Positions 22,258-34,249 of a DNA stretch of 64,000 bases are shown here, piece by piece (position 1 is the first letter of the stretch; every line of letters starts with the position of its first letter). The notes below the pieces were generated by a model, which worked only from the letters and a program-made list of their open reading frames with translations, had not been told where the DNA came from and did not search any database. The position numbers and the translations under genes are program-made. The DNA is from Epiperipatus broadwayi (lineage: Eukaryota > Onychophora > Udeonychophora > Euonychophora > Peripatidae): contig JAQFVV010012490.1 in NCBI GenBank assembly GCA_028023455.1, positions 3,160,001 through 3,224,000 on the forward strand. Direction: 5' to 3'.

Positions 22258-25200
22258 CTAATTAAACCTAAGCAGAAATATATGTACAATGTATATTAAA
22301 ATGTTTTCCATTTAGAATAAAAGCATATTTCAAAAATATTATCATTGTAAAATGGAAATAATTATATGTTCTATTATGTTGCTTTTTGTGTAATAATAAA
22401 TAAATAATACTTAAATAGATTATTCAACAACAAATATATTTTAATACATAAAAAGTTTCTTTAAATAACATTTCATTGACTTTTTTAACATGAATATGTG
22501 CATATATGAACATTAATATGTATATATTCAAGTATATAGCAAAGCATTACATATGATATTGTTTCTTGAATTGTTACTATTTTATGTATATGTATTTTAT
22601 GTATATTATAAACCATGTCCCGAAAAAGGCTTTTTATGTGTAATTATTATTAATATATAAATTTATATAGCTGCTATATATGATTTTTATTATTTATTAT
22701 AATTTATATATATTCATGAAGTAAGGTGAAAATAATATTACTTTCTTAGTTAATTTTTTATATTACTTATGTATGAATTTATTTATATATATATAGTGCA
22801 CATATATTCAAATCAAACATAATTTTATATCTTCCTGCAGTGTATACAAATATATTCTCTATAACTTGCATACACAATTATCTATATTATAAAAGATATC
22901 AACTATAATAAATAGCTGTGCACATGGTATATATATATATATATTGTAATGAAATAAAATATAAAATGGATGGAGAAGGATTTTAGTATGCCCCAGGAAT
23001 TAGTCCTAATTTCATAACACACTATGAAATGTAATGCCAGTTGTAATGAAATAAAATAGTAATGATGATAATGTGTGCAAGACTCACTGAGTAACCCATA
23101 TTCAAGTCCTAAATTAGAGATGCCAAATTGTAATGATACAAAAATACATAAGGTGTTAATGATAAAAAGCTTGGTTATGACCTACAAACTTGTATACATT
23201 AGTCAATAATTATCATAACACATATAATTCTTTCTAAATATGTTATAAATGTACAGCATCAATAAAATGATAATACAAATGAGAATGGTGATAAGAAGCT
23301 TTGTTATCCTATTCATTTATGCACATTAACTTATAACTAATAAAATGTATAAAATTTTCTTTAAAATGCCCCTTAGATTTAGGAGCTGGATTCTAATGGA
23401 ATAACCCTAGCCTAAATGTTGATCACCAAATTGTAATGGAATAAAAATGTGTGAAGCCAAAATTTCAGATTGCAACATGAATTGAGGCACCCAATTCGTA
23501 TGAGATAAAATGTTTAAAATGGTAAAACTATAACAAAACAAAAGGCACAAGATCAACTCATATGATGTACCTCACAACTTGCACCAAATTATAATGATAT
23601 AAAATGAAAACAATACTTCAAATAATTCTATAAATTATGATACTCAAATTGTAACAATATAAAATAAAATTATTCTTATTTAATGCCCTTACAAATATGA
23701 TTAACAAATCACAATAACTTATTTTTCAAATCAATAAAACCTAGACATTAATTTATAAATCATATTTGCCATAACATGCATAGTATTATTAATACATTAT
23801 TTTAAACAAATATGAATATTAACAGCTTAGTATCTAAATTAAATATAAACTCCATTGATCATCTTCAAATCTAAACTAATTAAATCATTCTAATTAATAT
23901 GATTAAAATACTGATTTCAATGCATACAATTACCAGTTTTATAACGTCATAATATTATCATCTTTCTAACTAAATATTAAGTTATTGTAACGCACATCCA
24001 ACAAATAAATTTAAAGTAATATACTAACATCCAATTATAATTGCCTTTGTTTACTCTAAATAATTAAAGTACTTATATTTTATAAACTATCAAACTAGTT
24101 TGACTATGGGTTTTTATCCGAAATAACTATTATATATAACTATTAAAATAATTATGATGATCTATTTATTTGCTAAACATCTAACTATAATAAATTAATT
24201 GATCTAAAATGTATACCTAATTCAAATAATAATGTATACTGCATTTATGAAAAAGTATAGTAATACATAAAAATATTATAAAATGTAAAGTGTAAATCAA
24301 TACATAACCACTATATATTAAAATTTTATTAGCCAATAGGTTTGTATTAGTAACTGAAATGATGACTAGAGCAAGATTATTTGTTTAATAATATTTAACA
24401 CTAAATATAAAAATAACAAATGAACAATGAACTTTTGTGACATACACTCTAATTAAACATCATAAAATATATCCTTTATCTAAATTAATATTTATAAAAA
24501 TAGCTACTTACAGTAAGAATTTGCTTATTTTAATGTTTATTATATGATATTTAAAATGTATGTAAGACAAAAATGCTGCTGTGCTCACACACAATTTAAA
24601 ATACAAGAAAGCTATGATAATTATATACTATTTGCAAGACAATAATTTATTAAGATAAATTATAAATCTCAATAATTGATTGTTACAATACAATCATTCT
24701 AGATCTTTAATACTTATAACATGTATATCAAAATAATTTACAGTCATTGAATAAATATATGATATTCCAAATTAGAATTTTAACTATTAAAATTTAGGGT
24801 ATAAATTTTAAATTTAAACTGCTTAACTTTCTTCTATTTCACATATATAAACAAACAATTAATTAACTTAAATCATAATCAATAATGTTAATAGAATACA
24901 AATAAATATATAAATAAGTCACATTAATATACAACCTGAACACTTCTACACAGCTATTCCAAAGAAACACACTAGTTATCTATTCCGTGAGCTTTAAATA
25001 ATTAAATGATATCCATTAATCCAAACGAGGTGAAACATATTATAAGCAGCTATCCAAAAATAAAGTATATTTGTTAGATTTCAATACTCTCGAAGTATTA
25101 TATTCTTTTATCCTCTATTTAACAAACATTTAGTTAATTAATCCGTTTTTTATAAAAAATTTATTTTTTTATTTTTTACAACATATGCAATATACAAATA

Positions 25201-25360
25201 AATTGTTTTTAATCCAATGTTAAAATACTCCATCGGTATTATAAAATCATATCCATGGGTAGAAATAATTCTCACATACAATAATATATTATCAATTTCG
25301 ATGTTTCATAATTAAAGCATTTTGTTTACATGTAATAATCATCTTTCAGCAGAGAAATAC
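22258..25360 (-). other. Intron between NOP53-like exons b and c
   Basis: 3.1 kb of AT-rich intron that contains the degenerate satellite at about 22950-23700. No other coding sequence or mobile element was recognised. Confidence 0.6.
22950..23700. repeat. Degenerate satellite with TTGTAATGAAATAAAAT motif
   Basis: The phrase (A/C)AAATTGTAATG(A/G)(A/T)ATAAAAT recurs at irregular spacing of roughly 60-200 bp (near 22945, 23040, 23129, 23411, 23590, 23650) with increasing divergence. It looks like an old tandem array inside the intron. Confidence 0.55.
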
Positions 25361-25409
25361 CTGAGATGAATTTGAATGCAATAAATTTCCTTTCTTCTTC
25401 TTTTAACAT
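25361..25409 (-). CDS. NOP53-like protein, exon b (small exon)
   Basis: A 49-nt candidate exon with acceptor CCTGAATAG and donor GTATTT. Its first two bases complete the codon left open by exon a, and its last two are completed by the first base of exon c. It encodes about 16 residues, with a basic start VKRRRKE. NOP53 proteins are basic at this point. The evidence is mainly the phase match at both ends and the splice sites, since the exon is short and weakly conserved. It could be replaced by another small exon in the large intron. Confidence 0.55.
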
Positions 25410-26794
25410 CTATTCAGGAAACGAGCCTGGTCTCCCAGACAAATACAATCCTTTCTACTTCATTACTTTATAATTATCAAGCAGATACTTATAAAATAAA
25501 AAAATACAATATATACAATACTTTGAATTTGCTTCAATGAAAGCCAAGATGTTAGAATGAATTCAAATTATTCAGTCTTATTTATAATCTTGCATAATTA
25601 ACATCATATTCACCATCAAATCCAAGACCATGCTCATTCATCCTGCATGCCAAAACAAAATTTCTTTTACAATAAAAAAAAAAAAATTCATGATTACATA
25701 TAAAAAAAAAAATATTTACACTTTATAAACATAAATGGTACTCTTTTAACCGAACACAAACCGAAACAATTTCAACTACATTTTTATAACATTGCATTGA
25801 AAATATACATTTTATATTGTGCCACTACATTTTGACACTGTCCGTAATTTTACGAAGATTACAAAAACAATGTGGCCGGATGAGAGTGCCACTAAGCCAT
25901 TCAAACCTAGAATATTTATAAAGAAGGCAGATCAGTGCAGGAGAGGTTATTCTTTTGTTGAACTGAAAGCCCAGTTGCTAATTCTCGGAAGAGCTGAGCT
26001 TATCATATAATGTCTATTTAAAAATTCTCTAACTTGATTTTTAAAAAAAAATATTATTAATAAAAATATATAAAAATAAGTTACTGCCAAAATTAATTAA
26101 ACAAAACATTTTTATTATTACGCTCACACATTGAAACAAATTATGAAAACTGAATGAACTACTGAGTAAATTTAATTTAAATATATGCATAGATGGATGC
26201 ATTTAATATATATAACATGATTTTAATACTTTGTTAAACGTAAATATGCTATATAAATTATGCATTTATATACTCAATTCTTTTAACTCCATGTTACAAG
26301 TTCGCATCCAAACCAATGCCAGCTTACTGATATACCAATGTGATCAATGCAAAATGAGGATGTTAGCATTAAAAAAACCATGCTAACGGGAATGTGCATT
26401 TGTAGCATGATATCATTAGAAAAAAAAAAGATCCTCATCCAGTACAGAAATGTGAATCTGTCTGACGAGGTAATCATTTGGAATATATATTAGACATACT
26501 CCATAATGGGGGATTGCGGTCTTTGCCATCTTACTGTCATTAACCAGACCATGAAATATTCTCTTTTACTAATACAAAGTTGAATAGAGAGAGAAACAAA
26601 TATTTCTCCCACTCTCCTTCTGAGGCTTTGGGAACTTGGTCATGTAGAATTTGAACTCGATATCCTCCAGTTTAAAATTATTTATACATTTAACAACAAA
26701 TTTCTTTTTTTAATTTATAGCATCACAGATTACAACACACAAGACTAAATTGGAATGTGTACAATATAGAATAAATTTGTTTTTGTTTTGTTAA
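25410..26794. other. Start of the large intron, mostly noncoding
   Basis: Start of the roughly 33 kb intron (25410-58768 on the minus strand). Apart from an orphan open frame at 25819-26010, only AT-rich DNA is seen, with a somewhat richer patch at 26280-26690. That patch has a tRNA B-box-like GAGTTCAAATTC on the minus strand near 26650 but no A box, so no SINE is called. Confidence 0.5.
25819..26010 (+). other. Orphan 63-codon open frame
   Basis: The frame stands out from its surroundings by balanced base use and words such as MWPDESATKPFKPRIF and KADQCRRGYSF. No family was recognised. It lies in the large intron with no clear splice sites or promoter, so it may be a fragment of a decayed transposon or retrocopy. 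Confidence 0.25.
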
Positions 26795-26805
26795 AATAAA
26801 TTTGA

Positions 26806-27335
26806 ACAGGCAAAACTCTCCATGCAGTAGTGCCACTCAGTTCAAGCCAGAGTAATTAATGGATGCCAGAAGGATTGTGTATAAAATCCCTATCTAGTGC
26901 CTACTCATCCAATATCCCCAGACTAGTTTCTGGCTTGTGGTCTTAGTCAGTGAAGAGCCTTGAATCTGAGAGCATTGCATCTAGATCTTAGGCTCTAATG
27001 CAACCCTCTAGCAGTCACCTTTTATCTCTTACTTAACTACAAAACTATGAGAATAAAAGTGAAAATATAATATTTTCAATCTAAGCTCATTAGCTTATAT
27101 AGTCATATGGGTCTGAAGTACCCATACATTTTGGTGTCTTTGGTTCTTTAATAACCATAGCCACCACTATCCTATTAGGCAGGATTGGTATTAAACCACT
27201 ACCATCACATGATCATGATTTCTGATTACTCTGGCTTGCACTGAGTGGCACTACTGTATGGAGAATTTTGCCTGTTTTAATAACAGTTATGAGCAAGCAT
27301 AAGAAATGGTGATCATGTGATGTTTAGTGGTTTAT
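26806..27335 (-). mobile_element. Hammerhead-bearing hairpin element, copy A2
   Basis: Same family as 2512-3152 with the interior inverted. AATAAATTTGA flanks it exactly at 26795-26805 and 27336-27346, an 11-bp target duplication. Left end ACAGGCAAAACTCTCCATGC and the inverted TTTGCC arm near 27272 pair in a hairpin, and a roughly 60-nt tail ending GTGATGTTTAGTGG follows the right arm. The inverted tail sequence is also found inside the element next to the right arm, so boundaries are permuted relative to A1, as expected if circular or concatemeric RNA was copied. Confidence 0.75.
26915..26956 (-). ncRNA. Hammerhead-like motif (A2)
   Basis: On the minus strand: stem I TCTTCA/TGGGGA (with G-U pairs), core start CTGACTAA, region GACCACAAGCC for stem II, an extra A, then GAA, the loop-less ACTAGT and the cleavage C. 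It shares the extra A and palindromic stem III with A1, so these are family features. The core has lost G8, so it is probably inactive. Confidence 0.5.
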
Positions 27336-27346
27336 AATAAATTTGA

Positions 27347-27738
27347 CAGGTATAGAATGGGGAAAATTTTTAAGGTAGCTTGTTTTGTATTAATAAAAGC
27401 AAAATGTTGATTGCAAAAGTATATTTTTAAAAAAAATTTATTTGCACCAAATGATTGCCAATAATGAAAATAACATATATACATACATGTGGGTAATAAG
27501 AATTATTTTCATTTATAAAATAGGTTTTGGCTATGACAAAATAAACACATCCTGTAATATTTATAAAAGATTTTTGTAAAAGTGGACATTGGAAAGTTGA
27601 AGAGAGGATATAATATAATGGTAATGGCAGGACTTTGATGGGAATTTGGCATGTGTTCAACTAAAGTAAGACAGAGTGGGGTAGATATTTAATAAGAATA
27701 AAAAATTAATAGTTAATAAAGTTTTATAGAGCAGAGTT
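27347..27738. other. AT-rich noncoding DNA
   Basis: Nothing recognised between copy A2 and the gag remnant. No upstream LTR for the gag remnant was found here. Confidence 0.45.
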
Positions 27739-28387
27739 TTGAGCCAAGTTTATATTTTAGAGATGTTTATATTTTCGTGTGAATTTTTTCACTACAATAT
27801 AGGATCGGAAGAACAGAGGTATGATTTAAGAACTGAGGGAAATAGCCCTATTTCTTTCAAAGATGTCAAAGTGAAGGAAAGAACAAATGAACCAATAGAT
27901 ATGCAGATGATAGAAATTTTTAATAAAAATAATCTAGAGATAGAAGAATGTCAACCTCAAATGACAGAAATGTAAAAGGCAACAGACTCTAAAGAAAAAT
28001 ATAGAAAAAATGACTCAAAAGATGGAAGAAATTAAAGTTAAGAGATGAGGGATAGGGAAGATCAGATGCAAAATACAATAAAAGCAGTAGAGAAAAAGCT
28101 AAATAAAAATATTGAAGAAATAGAGCATGAGGTAATGGTAATGAAGTAAATGTTAGTGAATTGAGAGGAAATAAGATTAGAAAGTATAAGAATAGACAAG
28201 ATGGAAGAAGAAATAGTACAGATAAAAGAAACTGTACAGCATAAGTTAAGGATACTGGAAAAAGCTGTAGAACGCATGGAAAAAGAGATGCATGATGAAC
28301 TAAAAGATGGAATAGATAATATGGAGGAAAAGTGGTATAGGGTTCATCAGCAAAATATAGAAATAAATAAAGATAGCTTAAGAGTAA

Positions 28388-28664
28388 TTATCATTATCAA
28401 TAAAGCAAGTCATATACAATGTGACATTGCTTTTAGAAACTTGTATTTACAAAAATGTAATACAGAGAGCGTACCAATAGCTCAAACAAGCTCTTAATCG
28501 ATAAGTGTCTGAATATTCTAGCTCCTCACTGAGGTGAGCCATAAGCTTGAAACCAATTGGTCGGGGATAAGAGTATTTTGGATAGAAATATTAAATATTT
28601 TCTCTTACCACACTTATCGATTAAGAGCTTGTTTGAGCTATTGGATATGTTCTCTGTATTACAT
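28388..28664 (+). mobile_element. Hammerhead-bearing hairpin element, copy B1
   Basis: A 277-bp insertion in the gag remnant. The 14-bp repeat TAGCTTAAGAGTAA flanks it exactly (28374-28387 and 28665-28678), and removing one repeat and the insert makes the coiled-coil frame continuous. The arms GTAATACAGAGAGCGTACC... and ...CTCTGTATTAC pair over about 50 bp. The left has an additional unpaired segment of about 70 nt (28388-28457). The hammerhead sits in the hairpin loop. Such a long duplication does not fit hAT, mariner or piggyBac MITEs. Confidence 0.8.
28522..28567 (+). ncRNA. Hammerhead-like motif (B1)
   Basis: Core CTGAGGT (28529-28535), stem II GAG/CTT with loop CCATAAG, GAA at 28549-28551, stem III ACC/GGT with loop AATT, cleavage C28562. 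The A9 position of the core is T, as in the relative at 62106. Stem I pairing is poor. Probably inactive, but clearly the same motif. Confidence 0.6.
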
Positions 28665-29493
28665 TAGCTTAAGAGTAAAGATAGAGAAAGCATGTGCAGA
28701 AGTAAAAATATGCCTGGAACAGAGATTAGAGGTGATTGAGAATAAGAATTACCAGGTTGAAAGAGAAGAATTTAAAAGTACGCAAGAAAATACCATAGGG
28801 TACACAGAAGATAAAGGGGTAGACAAGAATAAAAAAAATAATGAGCAAAAGTTTTTAGGAAAGAGCCCATTGCCACATCTGGAGAGTTTGAAAGAAATGT
28901 TTAAATTCAATAATTAGCAGGAAGATGATAAGATTCCTGTGGCCTGCATGAGGCAGCCAATGACTGGTTGCATATATTGAGTACCAAGCCGCAGAATTTT
29001 GATTACAGACATGCATTGATGCAGTTACGGTTTACTGCATAAGGTCTCCCAAGAGTAATATCCAGGCATACAGGAAGAAACCTAGACTCAGTTCATCTAC
29101 TAGGAGGTAACCAAGTTGAGATCCCCGTCTGTCTTTTCATTATCAGAGGGGCAGATTATAAGGATCATCCATTATAACTTGCCGGCAACAGTGCAACAAA
29201 TCATGCTGGGCCAAAGAAATATTGAAGAAATGTCCAAGTTGCTGACTAACATAGACTTTGGCAATATGAGAAGGAACTCTAGACAAACCAAAGAGGATTG
29301 ATCAGCCAAGGCTGCATACAGCGATCATGCAATATGCTAACATGGAGAACTGATGTCTTTACCAGATGATGAACCACTTCCAATATGAAGAGAATTGCAG
29401 CAAGAAATGGAAAAGGCAAATAGATTGACTATATCAAGCTAAATAAAATGGCTTTTTTTTTAAAAAAACTAATTTTAAATATGAAATACATAC

Positions 29494-31772
29494 TGTACCG
29501 AGACAAAGTCGGTACAGGTATATACGCACACATACGAGCAATGTAAACACTCTATATTTTTTAGTTCTTTCACTTTCAACTTATGATAAAAATAAATGTA
29601 GTTTTCTTTCAATGCTTTATAAAATACACTGTAAAATAAAATGTTAATATTTCTGATTAAATAGTTTAAGGCTTTCATATAATCTACTATAATAGTATTC
29701 TCTAAAAAAAATATAATATAAAGTATTACTAATATGCCATTCCAAATCTCAATAAGTGATTTCTACTTGTATATGCCGCGGGGGTAATTAAAAAGGGGTT
29801 TATTTTAAATTATAACTGTAATGAAAGTTAAAAGCTTATAGAAGTGATTTTGAGAAAGATTAAATGCTCGACTTTTAAACTAATGTAAGTTAAATTGTTC
29901 TCTTAAAACACGCACACATGTATGCATAAAAGGTGTGAATAAGTATGAATTTTTTTAACTGAGATTGCAATGTGAGATTGCATAAACCTAAGATTGCCTC
30001 AAGCATATGGATTAAGAGGACATTACGTAGGACATGGACCCCAACGACAACTCAATGAATATTGAACTCTGGGTGGAGATTCGATCCTCAGATAATAACC
30101 AACCCATATAAATATGAAAAAAAAAAAAAAGAAGAAGAAAGGAGAAAGAAGAAAAAAAAGGAGAGGTTTTTTTTTACACTCCTTTTTTCTTTGCTTATAT
30201 TTATGCTTATGCTAACAGTCTTTTTTTAGTTTTCTCCGGAAGCTACAACTAGAACTTTTCTCTTTTTTTGCTATCCGGTTTATCCAATATGATCACTGTG
30301 AAATTAACATTTAGAGCGTCGATCGTCATGAGGGGCTAGGAAACCCTTCAGTGATTGATCGACGCTCCGCTGCCAGAACATCTCCACAGCTATGAATGAT
30401 CAACAACAATATCGTCCGAACATAGTGCTCCAATCAGTCCAAGGACGTTGTTCCGTTTAATATACATGGATCGTCCAGACATACTACGCTGAACTTATGT
30501 GAAATGAATAACCATGTATTATGGAAACATCATCTACTAGGTTCGAACCCTCACCAAATTAGAAGCAGCAGAAGACTAAGCAAAATCCTAGGTAAACACT
30601 TTATTTTATAATGCTTCCATTCATTCTTTACGTAAACTTAAAAGGCAATCTCATAATTTAATTAAATTCGACTTTCGTAAATCAAAAAAAATATAAATGA
30701 TCCGTAATTCCTCATATTTAAATCTTATTATTTTAATCTCAACTTTCGTAAATAAAAATATCAGATGCTACATAATTCCTCATATTTAAATCTTAGGACT
30801 TTTCCAGTTATGAACTTTGATCCTAATTATTATTTTCTTTCGCAGATAAACTATAACACACACCCAATTTCAAAATGTAAAAAAGGAAATATATATTTTA
30901 TCATCCATGTTTATTATGCTTAATATGTTCTTTTCTGTGTGAGTGCGAGAATGCACGTATGTGCGTGTAAATAAAGCTACCAATCAATGTTTCATTTTTT
31001 TTTTATATTCAATAAATCTTTAAACAAGTCGAGCATTCCTCAAATCATTTTCTATAATTAAATATATATATATATTTTTTTTGGAAATTATTATTAAAAT
31101 TAGCATTTATTCTTGCAATTAATTATTTTACTTTTAAATTTGTCTTTCTTATATTTTTTTGTTTATTTTTTTTTTATTTATAAGCATCGTGCCGTAAGTC
31201 ACGATGTTTAATTATTATGTAGTTAAGATAGGTTTAAGAGTTGGGAGGGCCTATTATTAATAAATATAAGTAAATGTCAATAGAGCTAGTGTAAATAATT
31301 CTATTGGACTGTAGGATAAAGGGGGAATGATATTATAAGCGTCTAATTGTTTATTTTAATGATGCCTAAACCGAACATTCGTATTAGTTGTAAATAACCA
31401 ATGATCCCGTCCAATGCTTGGACCGATCTGTTAATCAACCGATCTCCTTCTCCATTGGTTAATATTGTGTCATTTGCCAGAATAATAGTCTTGAAGGCAA
31501 TTACATCGCGACCCTGAGTGACCCCTATTGGTCCATGCTGGGAGTTCGAGCTTATGGGCAGGGATTAGACTTCAAAATCGTTTTGATATGACGTAAGGTG
31601 ATGCGAGAAATTAAATTGTGAATCAAATCATCGTATCTGGCGCCCTCTTGTGTTGATAATGAACAACTATTGATATAAGAAAAATAAATAAATCTTTACG
31701 CTGTATCATGTTTGTTTTGGCGTTCACAATCCCTTTTACGAACGGTTTAATAGGGAGCCGGTGCGCGGTAGA
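29494..31772 (+). mobile_element. Solo LTR of the gag-only element family
   Basis: 2279 bp, in inverted orientation to the two LTRs at 7477-14385 and diverged from them. It starts TGTACCGAGACAAAG and ends CGCGGTAGA. The 4-bp duplication ATAC lies directly outside (29490-29493 and 31773-31776). It therefore arose by LTR-LTR recombination of an independent insertion and defines the true LTR ends as TG...GA. A purine-rich insertion (about 30117-30160) is specific to this copy. Confidence 0.85.
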
Positions 31773-31776
31773 ATAC

Positions 31777-33297
31777 ATATTACTAACTAAGTAAAATTAT
31801 TATTATTTTTTTTTTCCTGCAGACTTTGGAGATATGAAGCTATATATATATGCACACATATTTATACTTTATCATCGACTTATAAAAAAATTACCAACAA
31901 AATTTAAGTTCAAAAGTTTAATAAATAAAAATTAAATATAGGCATTTTTATAAATGCTAATTAATTATCAAGTTATTTTATGTTAAATACAAAATATTTT
32001 TTTAAAATTTAAAAAAAATAATAGATTCTAAATTTAACTTAAAAATAGTTTGAAAGAAAAAGTTTTTTTTAAATAAATAAAAAAAAAAAGGTGGAAATGA
32101 CATTATAGAAATAGTAATTTAAACCTTCATCATAGCTATGATTTTAAAGAATCAAAGCCACCAATACCTTTCATCATAGCTATGATTTTAAAGAATCAAA
32201 GCCACCAATACCTAGAGACTAAACTTTAACTTTTTAAATAATAAACTTTAAAATAATCTTTAATTAATTATTGTCTTCTATTTAATGAAATATGTTAATG
32301 AATAGATAAGTATGCAAGAGATTGTAGTATGTTCTATTTAAATATCATGCCACACAATTTAATTGGTGTTAATTGTAATAAATTAGTTTATAAAATGCAA
32401 TTAGCTTGTAATAACAGTCTCTTGCCATGTTATTAAAAGTTGTATATTAGTTATATTGTTATTTCCACTTTATTTAATATGTTAAATCTATAAATTATGA
32501 GTGGAGAGCAATCATGCTGCATAGATAAGCTAGACTGGGGTTCATTAAGTAGATGTAAGTTTTAGCTAACTAGTCTCATATTTGAATTATTATTGAGAAG
32601 AATGTATGGCTGGTATCCCTCAATTCGGGTTATGAGTTACATATGATTCTCATTCTTATGTGACATGTTAATATTATATGATTGTAACATCATTTGCAAC
32701 TGTTGATCCCTTACAATCATTATCTCATTTAAGCAGTGATGTGCAGTAGATGATCATTTCCTACCCCATGCTATTCAATTTTCTTGCATACATGTTGGGT
32801 AGTGATATGTATGCGATTGCTAGTCACTATATGCTATATACACTGTAGAAGTTTAATTCCTACCATAGGCATATATCATCAGGTATTTGTTCTTATACAA
32901 CTATTGTTGTACAAATGTGAATTCCTGTATTTTACAATTATTTTATTACCTATTGCGTACTAATAACATAACCTGTAATTGATCACAGAAGTCAAGTAGT
33001 AGGATCAACCTTAATTAATGAGCTTGTATCAGCTAGCCTATGTACAGTGTGTATGAGGATAATAGAGAACAGTTAGGTATCTATGCAGTAGATTGAAATC
33101 CATTTAGACAATTAACTTTAATAATATCAAATAGTAATTATTTTAAAATATTGAATCATTACGTACAGTATATATCTGTGCATAATTACAATAAAAATAA
33201 TACTAATAAAGGTTAAAAAAGTTTATTCACCATAAGTGAATTTATAAATTAATTAACTATTAAGTCATGCCAGTGTTTGAATTGTGTTATATATTAT
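31777..33297. other. Noncoding DNA with a 44-bp tandem duplication
   Basis: AT-rich sequence. A segment of about 44 bp starting TTCATCATAGCTATGATTTT is duplicated at 32122-32212. No gene seen. Confidence 0.5.
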
Positions 33298-33620
33298 TGT
33301 AATGGTCATAATCGTGTGTTCAGCCAACAAGATTCAGAGACTTAGCAAAACTACTACAAACCCAGCATGTTCGGGATATGGTAGTCGCAGAACAGTACTA
33401 AGCTTTAACCTATTTGCCAGTGCTCCAAAATCTCCACTGTCCGACCAACACTTCTGATGCTACTAATAGTAATCATTTTCTTTCTGTCCCGGTGATCAGG
33501 GTGAAACAAGGACTCTACGGATTCAAACTCAGCTTCAGTCATGAATTAGTTAATAAATTAATTGATCAGATACTCACCAGCTCCCATAAGAACCTAATAC
33601 TTTGACAATGTTTAGAACAC
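33298..33620 (+). mobile_element. Fragment of a TGTAACGG-type LTR
   Basis: Begins TGTAATGGTCATAATCGTG, like TGTAACGGTCAGAATCGTC at 58947. Further shared words are TCTGATGCTAC, GGTGATCAGGGTGAAAC and GGACTCTA. Homology fades after about 33600 and no matching LTR end was found, so it is truncated or strongly diverged. Confidence 0.55.
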
Positions 33621-33779
33621 CATTTTTTTTATATACTTCAGGGGTTTTGAGTAGACTTATAAATCACTTAACTAAGTGTGGATATAGTTGGGTGGATGTG
33701 GTGAACCAGGGAAAGACACAACAAATGTATAAACATAAATAACTTCAATAAGATATAGGTTAACAATGATATTATTTGG

Positions 33780-34245
33780 ATCTCATTATGATGAGCATTA
33801 CAAATGAACTAGAAATTAATAATCACAACAATTATTTAAATATCAATATGACACGTGAATGAGCATTACAAAGGAACTGTGTGCTAATAATAATAATAAT
33901 AATATTTGGGTATCAGTATGATACATGTATGAGCATTACAAACAAACTATATGTTAATAATGATAACATTTGTGTATCAGTATGATACATGTATGAGCAT
34001 TACAAATGAACTAGAAGTTAATGATGATCACAATATTTAGGTATCAGTGTGATACGTGTATGAGCATTACAAAGAAATTATATGTTACAAATGAACTAGA
34101 AGTTAATGATGATCACAATATTTAGGTATCAGTGTGATATGTGTATGAGCATTACAAAGAAATTATATGTTAATAATGATAAGAACATTTGTGTATCAGT
34201 ATGATACGTGTGTGAGCATTACAAATGAACTATATGCTAATTTGA
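33780..34245. repeat. Minisatellite with a unit of about 67 bp
   Basis: About seven units, each containing GAGCATTACAAA, then a TTAATRATRAT-like segment, then GTATCAGTATGATACGTGTA. One unit near 34085 is a partial internal duplication. Later units are more alike than the first. Confidence 0.75.
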
Positions 34246-34249
34246 TCAA

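Larger units (their letters stand above)
27739..29301 (+). pseudogene. Decayed gag gene related to the gag-only LTR element
   Basis: The start has EGNSPISFKDVKVKE, matching SPITFKKIDVKEE near the start of the gag at 11771. A coiled-coil region follows (28201-28917), broken by the 277-bp hammerhead element at 28388-28664. Further on, LHEAANDWLHIL near 28940-28980 corresponds to YLQGPARDWW of the capsid, and EGQIIRIIHYNLP near 29140-29180 to EEQIISTIRHNMP. Stops and frameshifts are frequent. No pol follows. The solo LTR 200 bp downstream has its own target duplication, so the two were not necessarily one insertion. Confidence 0.7.

Noticed and set aside
26480-26690. Possible tRNA-derived SINE on the minus strand
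   Set aside because: A B-box-like GAGTTCAAATTC is present but no A box at the right distance and no second copy in the window.
29494-31772. Possible 3' LTR belonging to the gag remnant at 27739-29301
   Set aside because: The LTR has its own exact ATAC duplication on both sides, so it is a separate solo LTR.
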